Shown: positions 1 through 6,560 of the stretch, one piece after another
How positions within the stretch are numbered: position 1 is the stretch's first letter
How the letters are laid out: every line of letters starts with the position of its first letter
Source: Microbacterium sp.
GTDB lineage: Bacteria; Actinomycetota; Actinomycetes; Actinomycetales; Microbacteriaceae
NCBI GenBank assembly: GCA_003524435.1
Contig: DQHP01000147.1
Location: 1-26,392 of the forward strand
DNA: 26,392 nt
Reading direction: 5' to 3'
Notes under the pieces: generated by a model
Seen by the model: the letters and a program-made list of their open reading frames with translations, nothing else
Told to the model about the DNA's origin: nothing
Databases searched by the model: none
Translations under genes and position numbers: made by a program

Positions 1-870
1 GGCCGGATCGAGCGCGCGGTCGTTCTCGGCCACCCCACACTCAGTCGTGAGGTTGCCGCACTGCTGCGTCGCGCCGACGTCGAGGTGATCGCGGTGCGCT
101 CCGGCGGCGAGGAACTGAATCTGAACGGACGCACACACGCCGTGGCATCCGTCACGGTCACCGATGGCGCCGCCGATCGTTCCTGGCTGGGGGCGTGGCT
201 TGAAGCATCCGCAGCATCCGTCATTGACCTCAGCGAGAACGCACCCGATCAGGAGGGCCTGCTCTCGACCGACTTCGCCGCGCGTCGCGATGCGGTGCGT
301 GTCGAGTTAGAGGCCGTGCGGCGTCCGCTCGATCGGGAACTCCTCGTTGACGCGGTATGGCGCGCGACGTGGCCCCACGACCGGCTGATGTTCGGCTCCT
401 CCCGACTGGTGCGCGTCGCCGACGCGGTGCTGGGCGGTAAGAAAGTGCCTGTGCACTCAAACCGTGGACTGGCCGGCATCGACGGCACGATCTCGACCGC
501 GACCGGAATTGCGCTGGCCAGCCAGGCCGATGGCGCGGCCGGCGTCACCCGCGTGTTGCTGGGCGATCTCGCATTCCTTCATGACGTGGGCGCGCTGCTC
601 ATGCCGCCCGATGAGGGACAGCCCCGGCTGCAGGTCATCGTCGGCAACGATGGCGGCGGCACAATCTTCGACTCGCTCGAAGTTGCCTCATCTGCGCCGC
701 GCGATGACCTTGACCGTGCGTTTTACACGCCCCACACCGTCCAGCTCGAACAGATCGCCCTCGCCTACGGCTGGGAGTATCAGTGCATCACCACGCGCGC
801 CGCGCTCGATCAGGCGCTGACAACGCCGACCGGCGGCAGGCAACTTATCGAGGTTCCGCTCGAGCGCTGA
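1..870 (+). CDS. menD: MenD, 2-succinyl-5-enolpyruvyl-6-hydroxy-3-cyclohexene-1-carboxylate synthase (3' part)
   Basis: This is the C-terminal half of the ThDP-dependent enzyme that joins isochorismate and 2-oxoglutarate in menaquinone synthesis. The frame is open from base 1, so the start lies outside the window; the ATG at 85 is internal. The visible 289 codons hold the end of the middle domain and the whole pyrophosphate-binding domain. The ThDP/metal motif begins with G188-D189-L190 (visible numbering) and closes 27 residues later at N216-D217-GGG. The second residue of the usual NNDGGG is kept, but the stretch reads GNDGGG. The segment FGSSRLVRVAD and the HSNRGLAGIDG loop are typical of MenD. 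The protein is cytoplasmic. The isochorismate synthase that feeds it is 1.7 kb away on the other strand. No strong terminator follows. Identification is firm. Confidence 0.93.
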   Translation, partial: GRIERAVVLGHPTLSREVAALLRRADVEVIAVRSGGEELNLNGRTHAVASVTVTDGAADRSWLGAWLEASAASVIDLSENAPDQEGLLSTDFAARRDAVRVELEAVRRPLDRELLVDAVWRATWPHDRLMFGSSRLVRVADAVLGGKKVPVHSNRGLAGIDGTISTATGIALASQADGAAGVTRVLLGDLAFLHDVGALLMPPDEGQPRLQVIVGNDGGGTIFDSLEVASSAPRDDLDRAFYTPHTVQLEQIALAYGWEYQCITTRAALDQALTTPTGGRQLIEVPLER

Positions 871-939
871 CTCTCGAAACCGCAAGGCCGCCGGCACTGT
901 CCGAAGCCGTGTCGGCGCGGCCCGGCAGCCTCGCGCGGG

Positions 940-967
940 TTGCGTCTGAGTCAGGAGTTCGCATATT
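940..967 (+). promoter_or_regulatory. Candidate promoter for the hemerythrin gene
   Basis: TTGCGT at 940-945 and CATATT at 962-967 are separated by 16 nt. This would place the transcript start near 975, just before the AGGAG that precedes the small ORF at 984. It is a by-eye match only. The rest of the 871-1066 gap shows no other gene. Confidence 0.4.
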
Positions 968-983
968 CTCACAGGAGCGTCGC

Positions 984-1070
984 GTGCCGGTGACAGACCG
1001 TGTCAGGCATGGAGGCGCCGAACCAAGGGAGACTGACGATGTTCAGATCACACCCTTCGTCCGCGCGTGA
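984..1070 (+). CDS. Possible 28-codon leader ORF coupled to the hemerythrin gene
   Basis: A GTG at 984 follows AGGAG (972-976) by 7 nt and opens a 28-residue frame ending in TGA at 1068-1070. That stop overlaps the GTG start of the next gene (GTGA at 1067-1070), the classic arrangement for translational coupling. The peptide begins MPVTDRVRHGG and ends TPFVRA; I recognise no family. A second overlapping mini-ORF of 11 codons (ATG 1039, stop 1072-1074) follows GGGAG. The hemerythrin GTG has no Shine-Dalgarno of its own, so one of these may deliver ribosomes to it. It could also be chance, or the remnant of a longer gene. Confidence 0.35.
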   Translation: MPVTDRVRHGGAEPRETDDVQITPFVRA

Positions 1071-1537
1071 CTGAGCGCGAGACGACGAGATTCGTGGCGT
1101 GGAGCGCTGAGCTTCGCCGCGTGCACACCCGGCTGAGGGATGCGCTTCGCGTGACCAGAGAAGCCGTAGACGCTGGCGAGTCAGGGACCAGCGCGACGAG
1201 GGATCTGCTGCTGTACTGCCACGGTTTTTGTGCGGCGCTGGACGGGCACCACCGGAGCGAGGACTACACACTCTTCCCCGCCATCGAAGCCGCCCATCCC
1301 ACGCTTGCCCCGGTGCTTCGAAAGCTGGAGCAAGATCACTCGATGATGGCGCACCTGATCGGCGGGCTGCAATCTGCCGTTGACGCACAATCACCGCCGG
1401 ATGAATTGGCCCGCCACCTGGAGGGGCTCGCGGCGATCATGGAGAGTCACTTCAGATATGAAGAGCGACAACTGCTCGTCATCTTGGATGCGCTTGAGCT
1501 GTCCGTCGCGCCCGAAGTAGCGCTCGGAGAATTCTGA
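1067..1537 (+). CDS. Hemerythrin HHE-domain protein
   Basis: A 156-residue cytoplasmic four-helix protein of the hemerythrin/HHE family, which bind a di-iron centre and act in oxygen, nitric oxide or iron handling. Likely ligand positions are visible: a His in the first helix (RRVHTRLRD), H-H-R-S-E-D in the second, Q-D-H-S in the third and S-H-F-R-Y-E-E in the fourth. The frame is closed by TGA at 1034, and GTG 1067 is the first possible start. It lacks a clear ribosome binding site but overlaps the stop of a small upstream ORF. GTG 1094 is an alternative start. A 38-nt gap separates it from the polyphosphate kinase gene, so they may share a transcript. The family is clear; the physiological ligand is not. 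Confidence 0.85.
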   Translation: MTERETTRFVAWSAELRRVHTRLRDALRVTREAVDAGESGTSATRDLLLYCHGFCAALDGHHRSEDYTLFPAIEAAHPTLAPVLRKLEQDHSMMAHLIGGLQSAVDAQSPPDELARHLEGLAAIMESHFRYEERQLLVILDALELSVAPEVALGEF

Positions 1538-1575
1538 GTCTCGCCAAACGTCGGCTCTATCGACAGGATGGGGAG

Positions 1576-2430
1576 ATGAGCGCGCGAGGCTGGACTGACG
1601 AGGCATCCGAAATTCTGCGAGTGGGGGCGGGGTTCCGCCTTGCCGATGTCGATGCGGAGCGGCATCCCGGTTACGACGGGGATAAAGCCCGCGGCGAAGA
1701 AGATCTCACGGTCGGCATCGACGCACTCAGCGAGCTGCAGGAGCGGCTCTACGCGGCGAGCCGCGCGGGGACAGCGACTGACTCGGTACTGCTCGTGCTG
1801 CAGGCGATGGATACCGCAGGTAAGGGTGGCATCGTGCGCCATGTTGTCGGCGGAGTCGATCCGCAGGGCGTCACGCTCGTCGCCTTCAAAGCGCCGACGA
1901 AGCAAGAGCGCGAACATGACTTCCTCTGGCGGATCGAGAAGCGACTTCCCGAACCTGGTTTCATCGGGGTGTTTGACCGCTCCCACTACGAGGATGTGCT
2001 GGTCGGCAAGGTGCGCGCGCTCGCCTCGGACGAAGAGATTGAGCGCCGTTACGACGCGATCAACGAGTTCGAGGCTCAGGTCGCGGCATCCGGCACTCGA
2101 ATCATCAAGGTGATGCTGCATATTTCGCCGGACGAGCAGAAAGCGCGTCTGACGGAGCGCCTGGAGCGGCCCGACAAATACTGGAAGTACAACCCCGCTG
2201 ACGTCGATGATCGGCTGCTGTGGGACGACTACATGGCGGCGTATCAGACAGTTTTCGAGCGCACCTCTACTGCAGTTGCGCCGTGGCATGTCGTGCCGGC
2301 GAATCGCAAGTGGTACGCCCGCTTGGCCGTGCAAGAGCTGCTTCTCACGGCGCTGGAAGACATCGATCCGCAGTGGCCTGCGGCTGATTTTGATGTCAAG
2401 GCAGAGCAGAAGCGCCTCGCGGCGAGCTGA
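1576..2430 (+). CDS. PPK2-family polyphosphate kinase (polyphosphate:nucleotide phosphotransferase)
   Basis: A 284-residue cytoplasmic enzyme of the PPK2 family, which transfers phosphate between inorganic polyphosphate and nucleotides. The Walker A loop M78-D79-T80-A81-G82-K83-G84-G85 and the Walker B/lid motif F133-D134-R135-S136-H137-Y138-E139-D140 are intact. The following R-x-x-x-F and Y-W-K-Y-N-P-A-D segments are also typical. Single-domain length of about 280-300 residues and the sequence style fit the short subgroup often annotated as polyphosphate:AMP or ADP phosphotransferase, but substrate class cannot be set from sequence alone. ATG 1576 is preceded by a purine-rich AGGATGGGGAG. 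The stop is followed after 16 nt by the 86-nt inverted repeat at 2447. It converges with menF. Confidence 0.93.
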   Translation: MSARGWTDEASEILRVGAGFRLADVDAERHPGYDGDKARGEEDLTVGIDALSELQERLYAASRAGTATDSVLLVLQAMDTAGKGGIVRHVVGGVDPQGVTLVAFKAPTKQEREHDFLWRIEKRLPEPGFIGVFDRSHYEDVLVGKVRALASDEEIERRYDAINEFEAQVAASGTRIIKVMLHISPDEQKARLTERLERPDKYWKYNPADVDDRLLWDDYMAAYQTVFERTSTAVAPWHVVPANRKWYARLAVQELLLTALEDIDPQWPAADFDVKAEQKRLAAS

Positions 2431-2446
2431 TTGTCTCGTCCACCGC

Positions 2447-2532
2447 CCGCATAACTCCGGAGATTTTTCGCCGTTCAGCATGTTTTCGGCGGCGAACGAC
2501 GTCCGGAGGTACGAATCTCCGGAGTTATGCGG
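2447..2532. repeat. 86-nt inverted-repeat element, copy 1
   Basis: A perfect 19-nt inverted repeat: left arm 2447-2465 (CCGCATAACTCCGGAGATT) and right arm 2514-2532, around a 48-nt loop. Within the loop a 7-nt pair TTCGCCG (2467-2473) / CGGCGAA (2490-2496) forms a nested hairpin. The palindrome CTCCGGAG occurs in both arms. The element fills most of the 151-nt gap between the convergent ppk2 and menF genes, starting 16 nt after the ppk2 stop, so it may act as a bidirectional terminator. There is only a short T run, directly after the left arm. A second element of identical length and shared core lies at 15549-15634. Confidence 0.85.
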
Positions 2533-2581
2533 AGCTGACTGGCGAGAAAACGGGCTGAGCGAGCGGAGGCGAGCCGAAGTC

Positions 2582-3895
2582 TTACGCCAGAGCATCCACC
2601 AGCGGGCGGAATTTCACCCGGGTTTCCAGCAACTCAGTCTCGGGGTCACTCGCGGCAACGATGCCTGCACCTGCGTAGGCGGTGACGCCGATCGTGTCAG
2701 CGTCTGCTGATCCGCGCGCCGCACCCACCTCGAACTGGGCACAGCGCAGGGCGATTGCCCATTCGCCGTTGCCGTTGGCGTCGATCCATCCGACCGGTCC
2801 GGCGTAGCGGCCGCGGTCGAAGGGCTCGATTTCTTTGATGGCGGCGATAGCAGCGTCGGTCGGGGTCCCCGCCACCGCGGCGGTCGGGTGCAGGGCGCCG
2901 ACCAGATCCAGTGCTGATCCGCCGTCGGACAGTTCGCCTTCGACATCTGTGGCGAGGTGGAACAGATTCGGCAACTTCAGCAGGAATGGCTGTTCGCTCG
3001 AAGCCATGGCTCGCACATGCGGCCGCAGCGACGTCAGTAGGCTCTGTACCGCGTACTGGTGCTCGTCGAGGTCTTTGGTGCTGGATGCGAGGTGGGCCGA
3101 CGCTTCTCCGTCTTCGTCAGCATCCGCTCCTCGTCCGATCGTGCCCGCGAGCACTCGGGCCGTCACGTTGCCGCCCTGCACAGTGACCAATGTCTCCGGG
3201 CTGGCGCCGATCAAGCCGTCAACGGAGAATGTCCAGGTGTCGGGGTATCCGGTCGACAGCGCGCGCACGAGGCGGCGGAGGTCAGAGCCCACCGGAATCG
3301 AACCGGCGAGATCGCGGGCGAGCACGACCTTGCTCATTTCGCCTGCGCCGATGCGGCTGAGCGCGGTGCGGACGGAGTCCTGGTATCCCGCCGGCGTCTG
3401 CGCGCCAGGGCCCAGAGTTCCTGCCCAGTGGGTGCCGTAGGCGCGGGGTTCGAGCGTCGCATCCGGAAGATCTTGCGGAAGGTCCTGTCCGAGCGGAGCA
3501 ATGCGCGTGATGAATCCGCGGCCACGATGTTTTCCGAGAATGATCGATGGCACGATCAGCACGCTGTCTTCGGCGGAGTCTTCATCGAAGGTGAGCGCGC
3601 CGAACCCGACCAGCCCCGTGCCGGGAATCCCCACCGGGTCGTCGATATCGGATGCTGCGGCGATCTCGCGCCACGCATCGGCGATGAGCACGCTGCGCAT
3701 GGAGCCGCGTCCAGCCGGAACACGGATGGAAACCGGCATCCCGTCGCCGACGGCGACGATCCCGTCGCCGTCGCCGACGGCGACGATCCCGTCGCCGCGA
3801 CGAAGCCAGGCTAGGGGAGCGGACGGATGCGCGTAGGTCAGAAGATCTTCGACCGGATCGATCTCACGGGTCTCTACGATCAGGCTGATGCTCAC
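2582..3895 (-). CDS. menF: Isochorismate synthase (MenF/EntC family)
   Basis: A 437-residue chorismate-binding enzyme converting chorismate to isochorismate, the first committed step of menaquinone synthesis. The C-terminal chorismate-binding domain carries the usual signature blocks: L-A-G-T-I-G-R-G near the middle, the K-D-x-x-E-H(Q)-type block around STKDLDEHQYAV, P-T-A-A-V-A-G-T-P, F-D-R-G-x-Y-A-G-P-V-G-W, and near the end A-G-A-G-I-V-A-x-S-D-P-E-x-E-x-x-E-T. GTG 3895 is the first start after an in-frame TGA and sits 6 nt from a TATCCT -10 box, suggesting a leaderless mRNA. Odd feature: residues G34-D42 are repeated exactly as G43-D51 by a 27-nt tandem duplication. With menD nearby, the menaquinone role is preferred over siderophore synthesis. 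Confidence 0.92.
   Translation of the reverse strand: MSISLIVETREIDPVEDLLTYAHPSAPLAWLRRGDGIVAVGDGDGIVAVGDGMPVSIRVPAGRGSMRSVLIADAWREIAAASDIDDPVGIPGTGLVGFGALTFDEDSAEDSVLIVPSIILGKHRGRGFITRIAPLGQDLPQDLPDATLEPRAYGTHWAGTLGPGAQTPAGYQDSVRTALSRIGAGEMSKVVLARDLAGSIPVGSDLRRLVRALSTGYPDTWTFSVDGLIGASPETLVTVQGGNVTARVLAGTIGRGADADEDGEASAHLASSTKDLDEHQYAVQSLLTSLRPHVRAMASSEQPFLLKLPNLFHLATDVEGELSDGGSALDLVGALHPTAAVAGTPTDAAIAAIKEIEPFDRGRYAGPVGWIDANGNGEWAIALRCAQFEVGAARGSADADTIGVTAYAGAGIVAASDPETELLETRVKFRPLVDALA
3741..3794 (-). repeat. 27-nt tandem duplication inside menF
   Basis: Bases 3741-3767 and 3768-3794 are identical. On the coding strand they encode GDGIVAVGD twice in frame (residues 34-42 and 43-51). The unit itself contains the inverted pair CGTCGCC/GGCGACG, which may have favoured replication slippage. 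Confidence 0.95.
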
Positions 3896-3901
3896 GATTC
3901 A

Positions 3902-3907
3902 AGGATA
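3902..3907 (-). promoter_or_regulatory. -10 box for leaderless menF transcript
   Basis: TATCCT read on the minus strand ends 6 nt before the menF GTG. No Shine-Dalgarno is present between them. It faces the DUF402 promoter 43 nt away, forming a compact divergent promoter. Confidence 0.55.
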
Positions 3908-3944
3908 GTTCGATCGGCCCACGCTCTGAGCCGGATGCCACGAC

Positions 3945-3950
3945 TAGGCT
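3945..3950 (+). promoter_or_regulatory. -10 box for leaderless DUF402 transcript
   Basis: TAGGCT lies 6 nt before GTG 3957, the spacing expected when transcription begins at the start codon. This supports GTG 3957 over the internal ATG 3987. Confidence 0.55.
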
Positions 3951-3956
3951 GACCAC

Positions 3957-4577
3957 GTGAATTCGCGCCCCGCACCAGGAACCCCGATGACCTTCCAATG
4001 GCGAAAATGGGACGGCTCGCCGCACTGGAAGCATGAGTGCGTCTACCTCGGGGCGGATGAGTGGGGCGACTGGATCGGCCAGCCGGTCGGATGGCGCAGC
4101 GAACGCCCGGGGGTGCGCTTCGACGCATCGACGCCAAGCAATGTGACGCTGATTCCGGCGATCAATCACATCGGTCAGCGGCGCAAGGTCACGCTCCTTC
4201 CTCACGCGGGCGACTATGCGCTTCGCGTCAACCGGGATCACCCGAGCAAGATGCGCGTCTACATCGACCTCGGGTGGGACATCCGCTGGAGCGAGGACGA
4301 TCCACTATTGGTCACCGGCATCGACATGGACCTCGATGTCATCCGTATCGAGAGCGAACGCGGCACATGGGTCGATGACCGTGACGAGTGGGCTGAGCAC
4401 AGCATCCGCTACGGCTATCCGGCAGACGTGATGACGCACCTTGAAGCGCTGGCACTCGACCTCGAGACTCGCGTTCGCGCCCAATCCCCACCGTTCGATG
4501 ACGCTGTCCCGGACTTCTGGCTCGACATGATGGCAGCGCTGGACCTTGACCGCCGTCCCGAATCCCAGACGCACTGA
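3957..4577 (+). CDS. DUF402 domain protein (nucleotide phosphatase-like fold)
   Basis: A 206-residue cytoplasmic protein of the DUF402 family, whose characterised members (NtdP/FomD type) are metal-dependent nucleotide phosphohydrolases. The diagnostic acidic pattern is present: M-R-V-Y-I-D-L-G-W-D-I-R-W, then D-M-D-L-D-V-I-R-I, then D-D-R-D-E-W-A-E-H, which would bind divalent metals. GTG 3957 is supported by a TAGGCT box 6 nt upstream (leaderless). ATG 3987, which has AGGA at a good distance, is an alternative start that removes ten residues. It is divergent from menF. The 114-nt gap to menG contains a small hairpin (GCCTG/CAGGC near 4599-4611) and the menG promoter. The substrate is unknown. 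Confidence 0.8.
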   Translation: MNSRPAPGTPMTFQWRKWDGSPHWKHECVYLGADEWGDWIGQPVGWRSERPGVRFDASTPSNVTLIPAINHIGQRRKVTLLPHAGDYALRVNRDHPSKMRVYIDLGWDIRWSEDDPLLVTGIDMDLDVIRIESERGTWVDDRDEWAEHSIRYGYPADVMTHLEALALDLETRVRAQSPPFDDAVPDFWLDMMAALDLDRRPESQTH

Positions 4578-4679
4578 TCAGGCAGCGGCGTGTCCCGATG
4601 CCTGCAGCAGGCAACACACCGTCGGCGTCTGGGATTCGGCACGCACCACTTTGAAATCCAGCGCTCAGGCCCCGCGACT

Positions 4680-4685
4680 TACACT
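4680..4685 (+). promoter_or_regulatory. -10 box for leaderless menG transcript
   Basis: TACACT ends 6 nt before ATG 4692. It fixes the menG start there, rather than at the in-frame ATG 4590, which would add 34 residues of unrelated sequence. Confidence 0.6.
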
Positions 4686-4691
4686 GGAACA

Positions 4692-5435
4692 ATGATCCCG
4701 AACAATCGCGCCGACCTTGGCAAAGACCCCGCGCGCGTCAGCGGCATGTTCGATCAGGTTGCCGCTGGCTATGACCGCACGAACACCGTCGTGACCTTCG
4801 GTAACGATGCGCTGTGGCGGGCCGCGACCACCCGTGCGGTGGCGCCGAAGCGTGGCGAGCGGATCCTCGATCTTGCGGCGGGTACGGCATCGTCCTCAGC
4901 ATCCCTCGCCGGCAGCGGGGCTGACGTCGTCGCCGCTGACTTTTCACCGGGAATGCTCGCCGAGGGCAAGCGCCGCCACGGCCACCTCAAGAATCTGAGT
5001 TTCGTCGAGGCTGACGCGATGAATCTGCCGTTCGCCGATAACGAGTTCGACGCGGTCACGATGTCTTATGGCCTGCGCAATGTGCAACAGCCGAAGAAGG
5101 CACTCGCTGAGCTCTATCGCGTCACCAAGCCCGGTGGGCGACTCGTCATCAACGAATTCTCGACGCCGCCAGGCAAAGCTTTCCGCGGACTCTACCGTTT
5201 TTACAATGCGCAGATCCTGCCCCGCGTCGCGCGCGTTGCCGGGACAAACGGTGATGCGTACGACTACTTGAATGAGTCGATCAAAGACTGGCCCGATCAG
5301 CGCACCTTTTCGCGGTGGATCCGTGATGCCGGGTGGGTCGATGTCGAATACCGCAACCTCGCCATGGGAATCGTCGCGCTGCACCGCGCTACGAAGCCGG
5401 CGACACGACGCGCCTCCAAGCCCGCGACAAAGTAG
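4692..5435 (+). CDS. menG: Demethylmenaquinone methyltransferase (MenG/UbiE family)
   Basis: A 247-residue SAM-dependent methyltransferase that converts demethylmenaquinone to menaquinone, the last step of the pathway. The N-terminal V-x-x-M-F-D-x-V-A-x-x-Y-D-x-x-N block, SAM motif I I-L-D-L-A-A-G-T (residues 58-65), the D-A-M-N-L-P-F-A-D-N-x-F-D motif and the S-Y-G-L-R-N-V block are all family signatures. The C-terminus ends in a basic Lys/Ala/Pro-rich tail (TKPATRRASKPATK), which may be disordered. ATG 4692 is chosen because the family begins about here and a leaderless -10 box precedes it. The gene lies 27 nt upstream of the polyprenyl diphosphate synthase, which has its own box. The enzyme works at the membrane face without membrane helices. 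Confidence 0.95.
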   Translation: MIPNNRADLGKDPARVSGMFDQVAAGYDRTNTVVTFGNDALWRAATTRAVAPKRGERILDLAAGTASSSASLAGSGADVVAADFSPGMLAEGKRRHGHLKNLSFVEADAMNLPFADNEFDAVTMSYGLRNVQQPKKALAELYRVTKPGGRLVINEFSTPPGKAFRGLYRFYNAQILPRVARVAGTNGDAYDYLNESIKDWPDQRTFSRWIRDAGWVDVEYRNLAMGIVALHRATKPATRRASKPATK

Positions 5436-5449
5436 GCGTGAGGCGCGGG

Positions 5450-5455
5450 TAGGGT
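5450..5455 (+). promoter_or_regulatory. -10 box for leaderless polyprenyl diphosphate synthase transcript
   Basis: TAGGGT ends 7 nt before GTG 5463, within the 27-nt gap after menG. The gene may therefore be transcribed separately as well as by read-through. Confidence 0.5.
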
Positions 5456-5462
5456 AGAAACC

Positions 5463-6524
5463 GTGACTTCGAGCCCTGCCGCCCCGGGTTCGCGACTCGC
5501 GAGCCGTCTCGGCTTCAGCGACCGCGTTTTCATCGGCCGCGCCGCACGCCGGGTGGCGGATGAGATTGAGGCCGGCCTTGACCTCGTGGAGAGCGGCCTT
5601 GCAGAAGATCTGCGGGTCGCCGATTCGATTGCGGATGCCGCCAGCCGCTACCTCTACGAAGCGGGAGGCAAGCGCATCCGCCCAGTGCTGACGCTGCTGA
5701 CCGCGCAACTCGGTGACGGCAACATCCCCGCGGTGATTGACATCGCCAAGGCGCTCGAGATGACGCACCTCGGCTCGCTCTATCACGATGACGTCATGGA
5801 CAGCGCTGACCGGCGCCGTGGCGTTCCTGCGGCGCACGCTGTGTGGGGCAACAACGTCGCCATTCTCACCGGAGACATCCTGTTCTCGCGTGCGAGCCAG
5901 CTGATGTCGCGTTACGGTGACCGAGCGATCCGCCTGCAGGCTGACACCTTCGAACGCCTCGTCATGGGCCAGCTCCACGAGACCGTCGGTGCCCAGCCCG
6001 GTGATGACCCGATCGAGTTCTACATCCAGGTGCTTGCCGATAAGACCGGCTCGCTGATCGCCGCTGCCACGCAGGGCGGTGCGATTTTCTCGAACGCGCC
6101 GGCTGAATACGAAGAGCCGTTGCGTGTATACGGCGAGAAAGTTGGCGTGGCATTCCAGCTGCTGGATGACGTGATCGATCTGTCCGCCAAGCCGGAGGAA
6201 ACCGGCAAGGTTCCTGGCACCGATCTTCGTGCTGGCGTGCCGACCATGCCCTACCTGTTGCTGAAGGCCGAAACGGATGCTGCGGCTGCAGCGCTCGCGG
6301 CGCGAATTGATGATGGTGTGACGCGCATCGCCGATGGCGAGGATCCCGTGATTCTTGATAAGCCGCTGGCAGAGCTCCGCGATCACGCCGTTACCCAGAA
6401 GACAATGGAGCTCGCGCGCACGTGGACGCGCGACGCCATCGACGCACTTGCACCGTTGCCTAAGGGCACGGTGCGCGAAGCGCTCACCCGCTTCGCGGAA
6501 TCTCTTGCAGACCGCAGCAGTTGA
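5463..6524 (+). CDS. Trans-polyprenyl diphosphate synthase (menaquinone side chain)
   Basis: A 353-residue all-helical prenyltransferase that condenses isopentenyl diphosphate into a long all-trans chain. Both aspartate-rich motifs are intact: D109-D110-V-M-D113 in the L-Y-H-D-D block and D235-D236-V-I-D239. The G-G-K-R-I-R-P substrate loop, the K-T-G-S-L-I-A block and the G-T-D-L-R segment are also present. Placement directly after menG argues for making the menaquinone side chain (heptaprenyl- or octaprenyl-like); chain length cannot be read safely from the sequence. GTG 5463 is supported by a leaderless -10 box. The 36-nt gap to the reductase gene contains a short cluster of GATC/CGATCG palindromes. 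Confidence 0.92.
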   Translation: MTSSPAAPGSRLASRLGFSDRVFIGRAARRVADEIEAGLDLVESGLAEDLRVADSIADAASRYLYEAGGKRIRPVLTLLTAQLGDGNIPAVIDIAKALEMTHLGSLYHDDVMDSADRRRGVPAAHAVWGNNVAILTGDILFSRASQLMSRYGDRAIRLQADTFERLVMGQLHETVGAQPGDDPIEFYIQVLADKTGSLIAAATQGGAIFSNAPAEYEEPLRVYGEKVGVAFQLLDDVIDLSAKPEETGKVPGTDLRAGVPTMPYLLLKAETDAAAAALAARIDDGVTRIADGEDPVILDKPLAELRDHAVTQKTMELARTWTRDAIDALAPLPKGTVREALTRFAESLADRSS

Positions 6525-6560
6525 TCGATCGTCGATCGTTGCAGCATCCGAAAGGACATC

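Noticed and set aside
1447..2595. 382-codon open frame on the minus strand across the PPK2 gene
   Set aside because: The plus-strand PPK2 motifs are complete, and the minus frame runs through the inverted repeat at 2447-2532.
4599..4611. Hairpin GCCTG-CAG-CAGGC between DUF402 and menG
   Set aside because: Only a 5-bp stem with a 3-nt loop and no T run; expected by chance in GC-rich DNA.
6523..6538. Cluster of GATC/CGATCG palindromes between the prenyl synthase and reductase genes
   Set aside because: Short, with no promoter-like spacing; not enough to call an operator.
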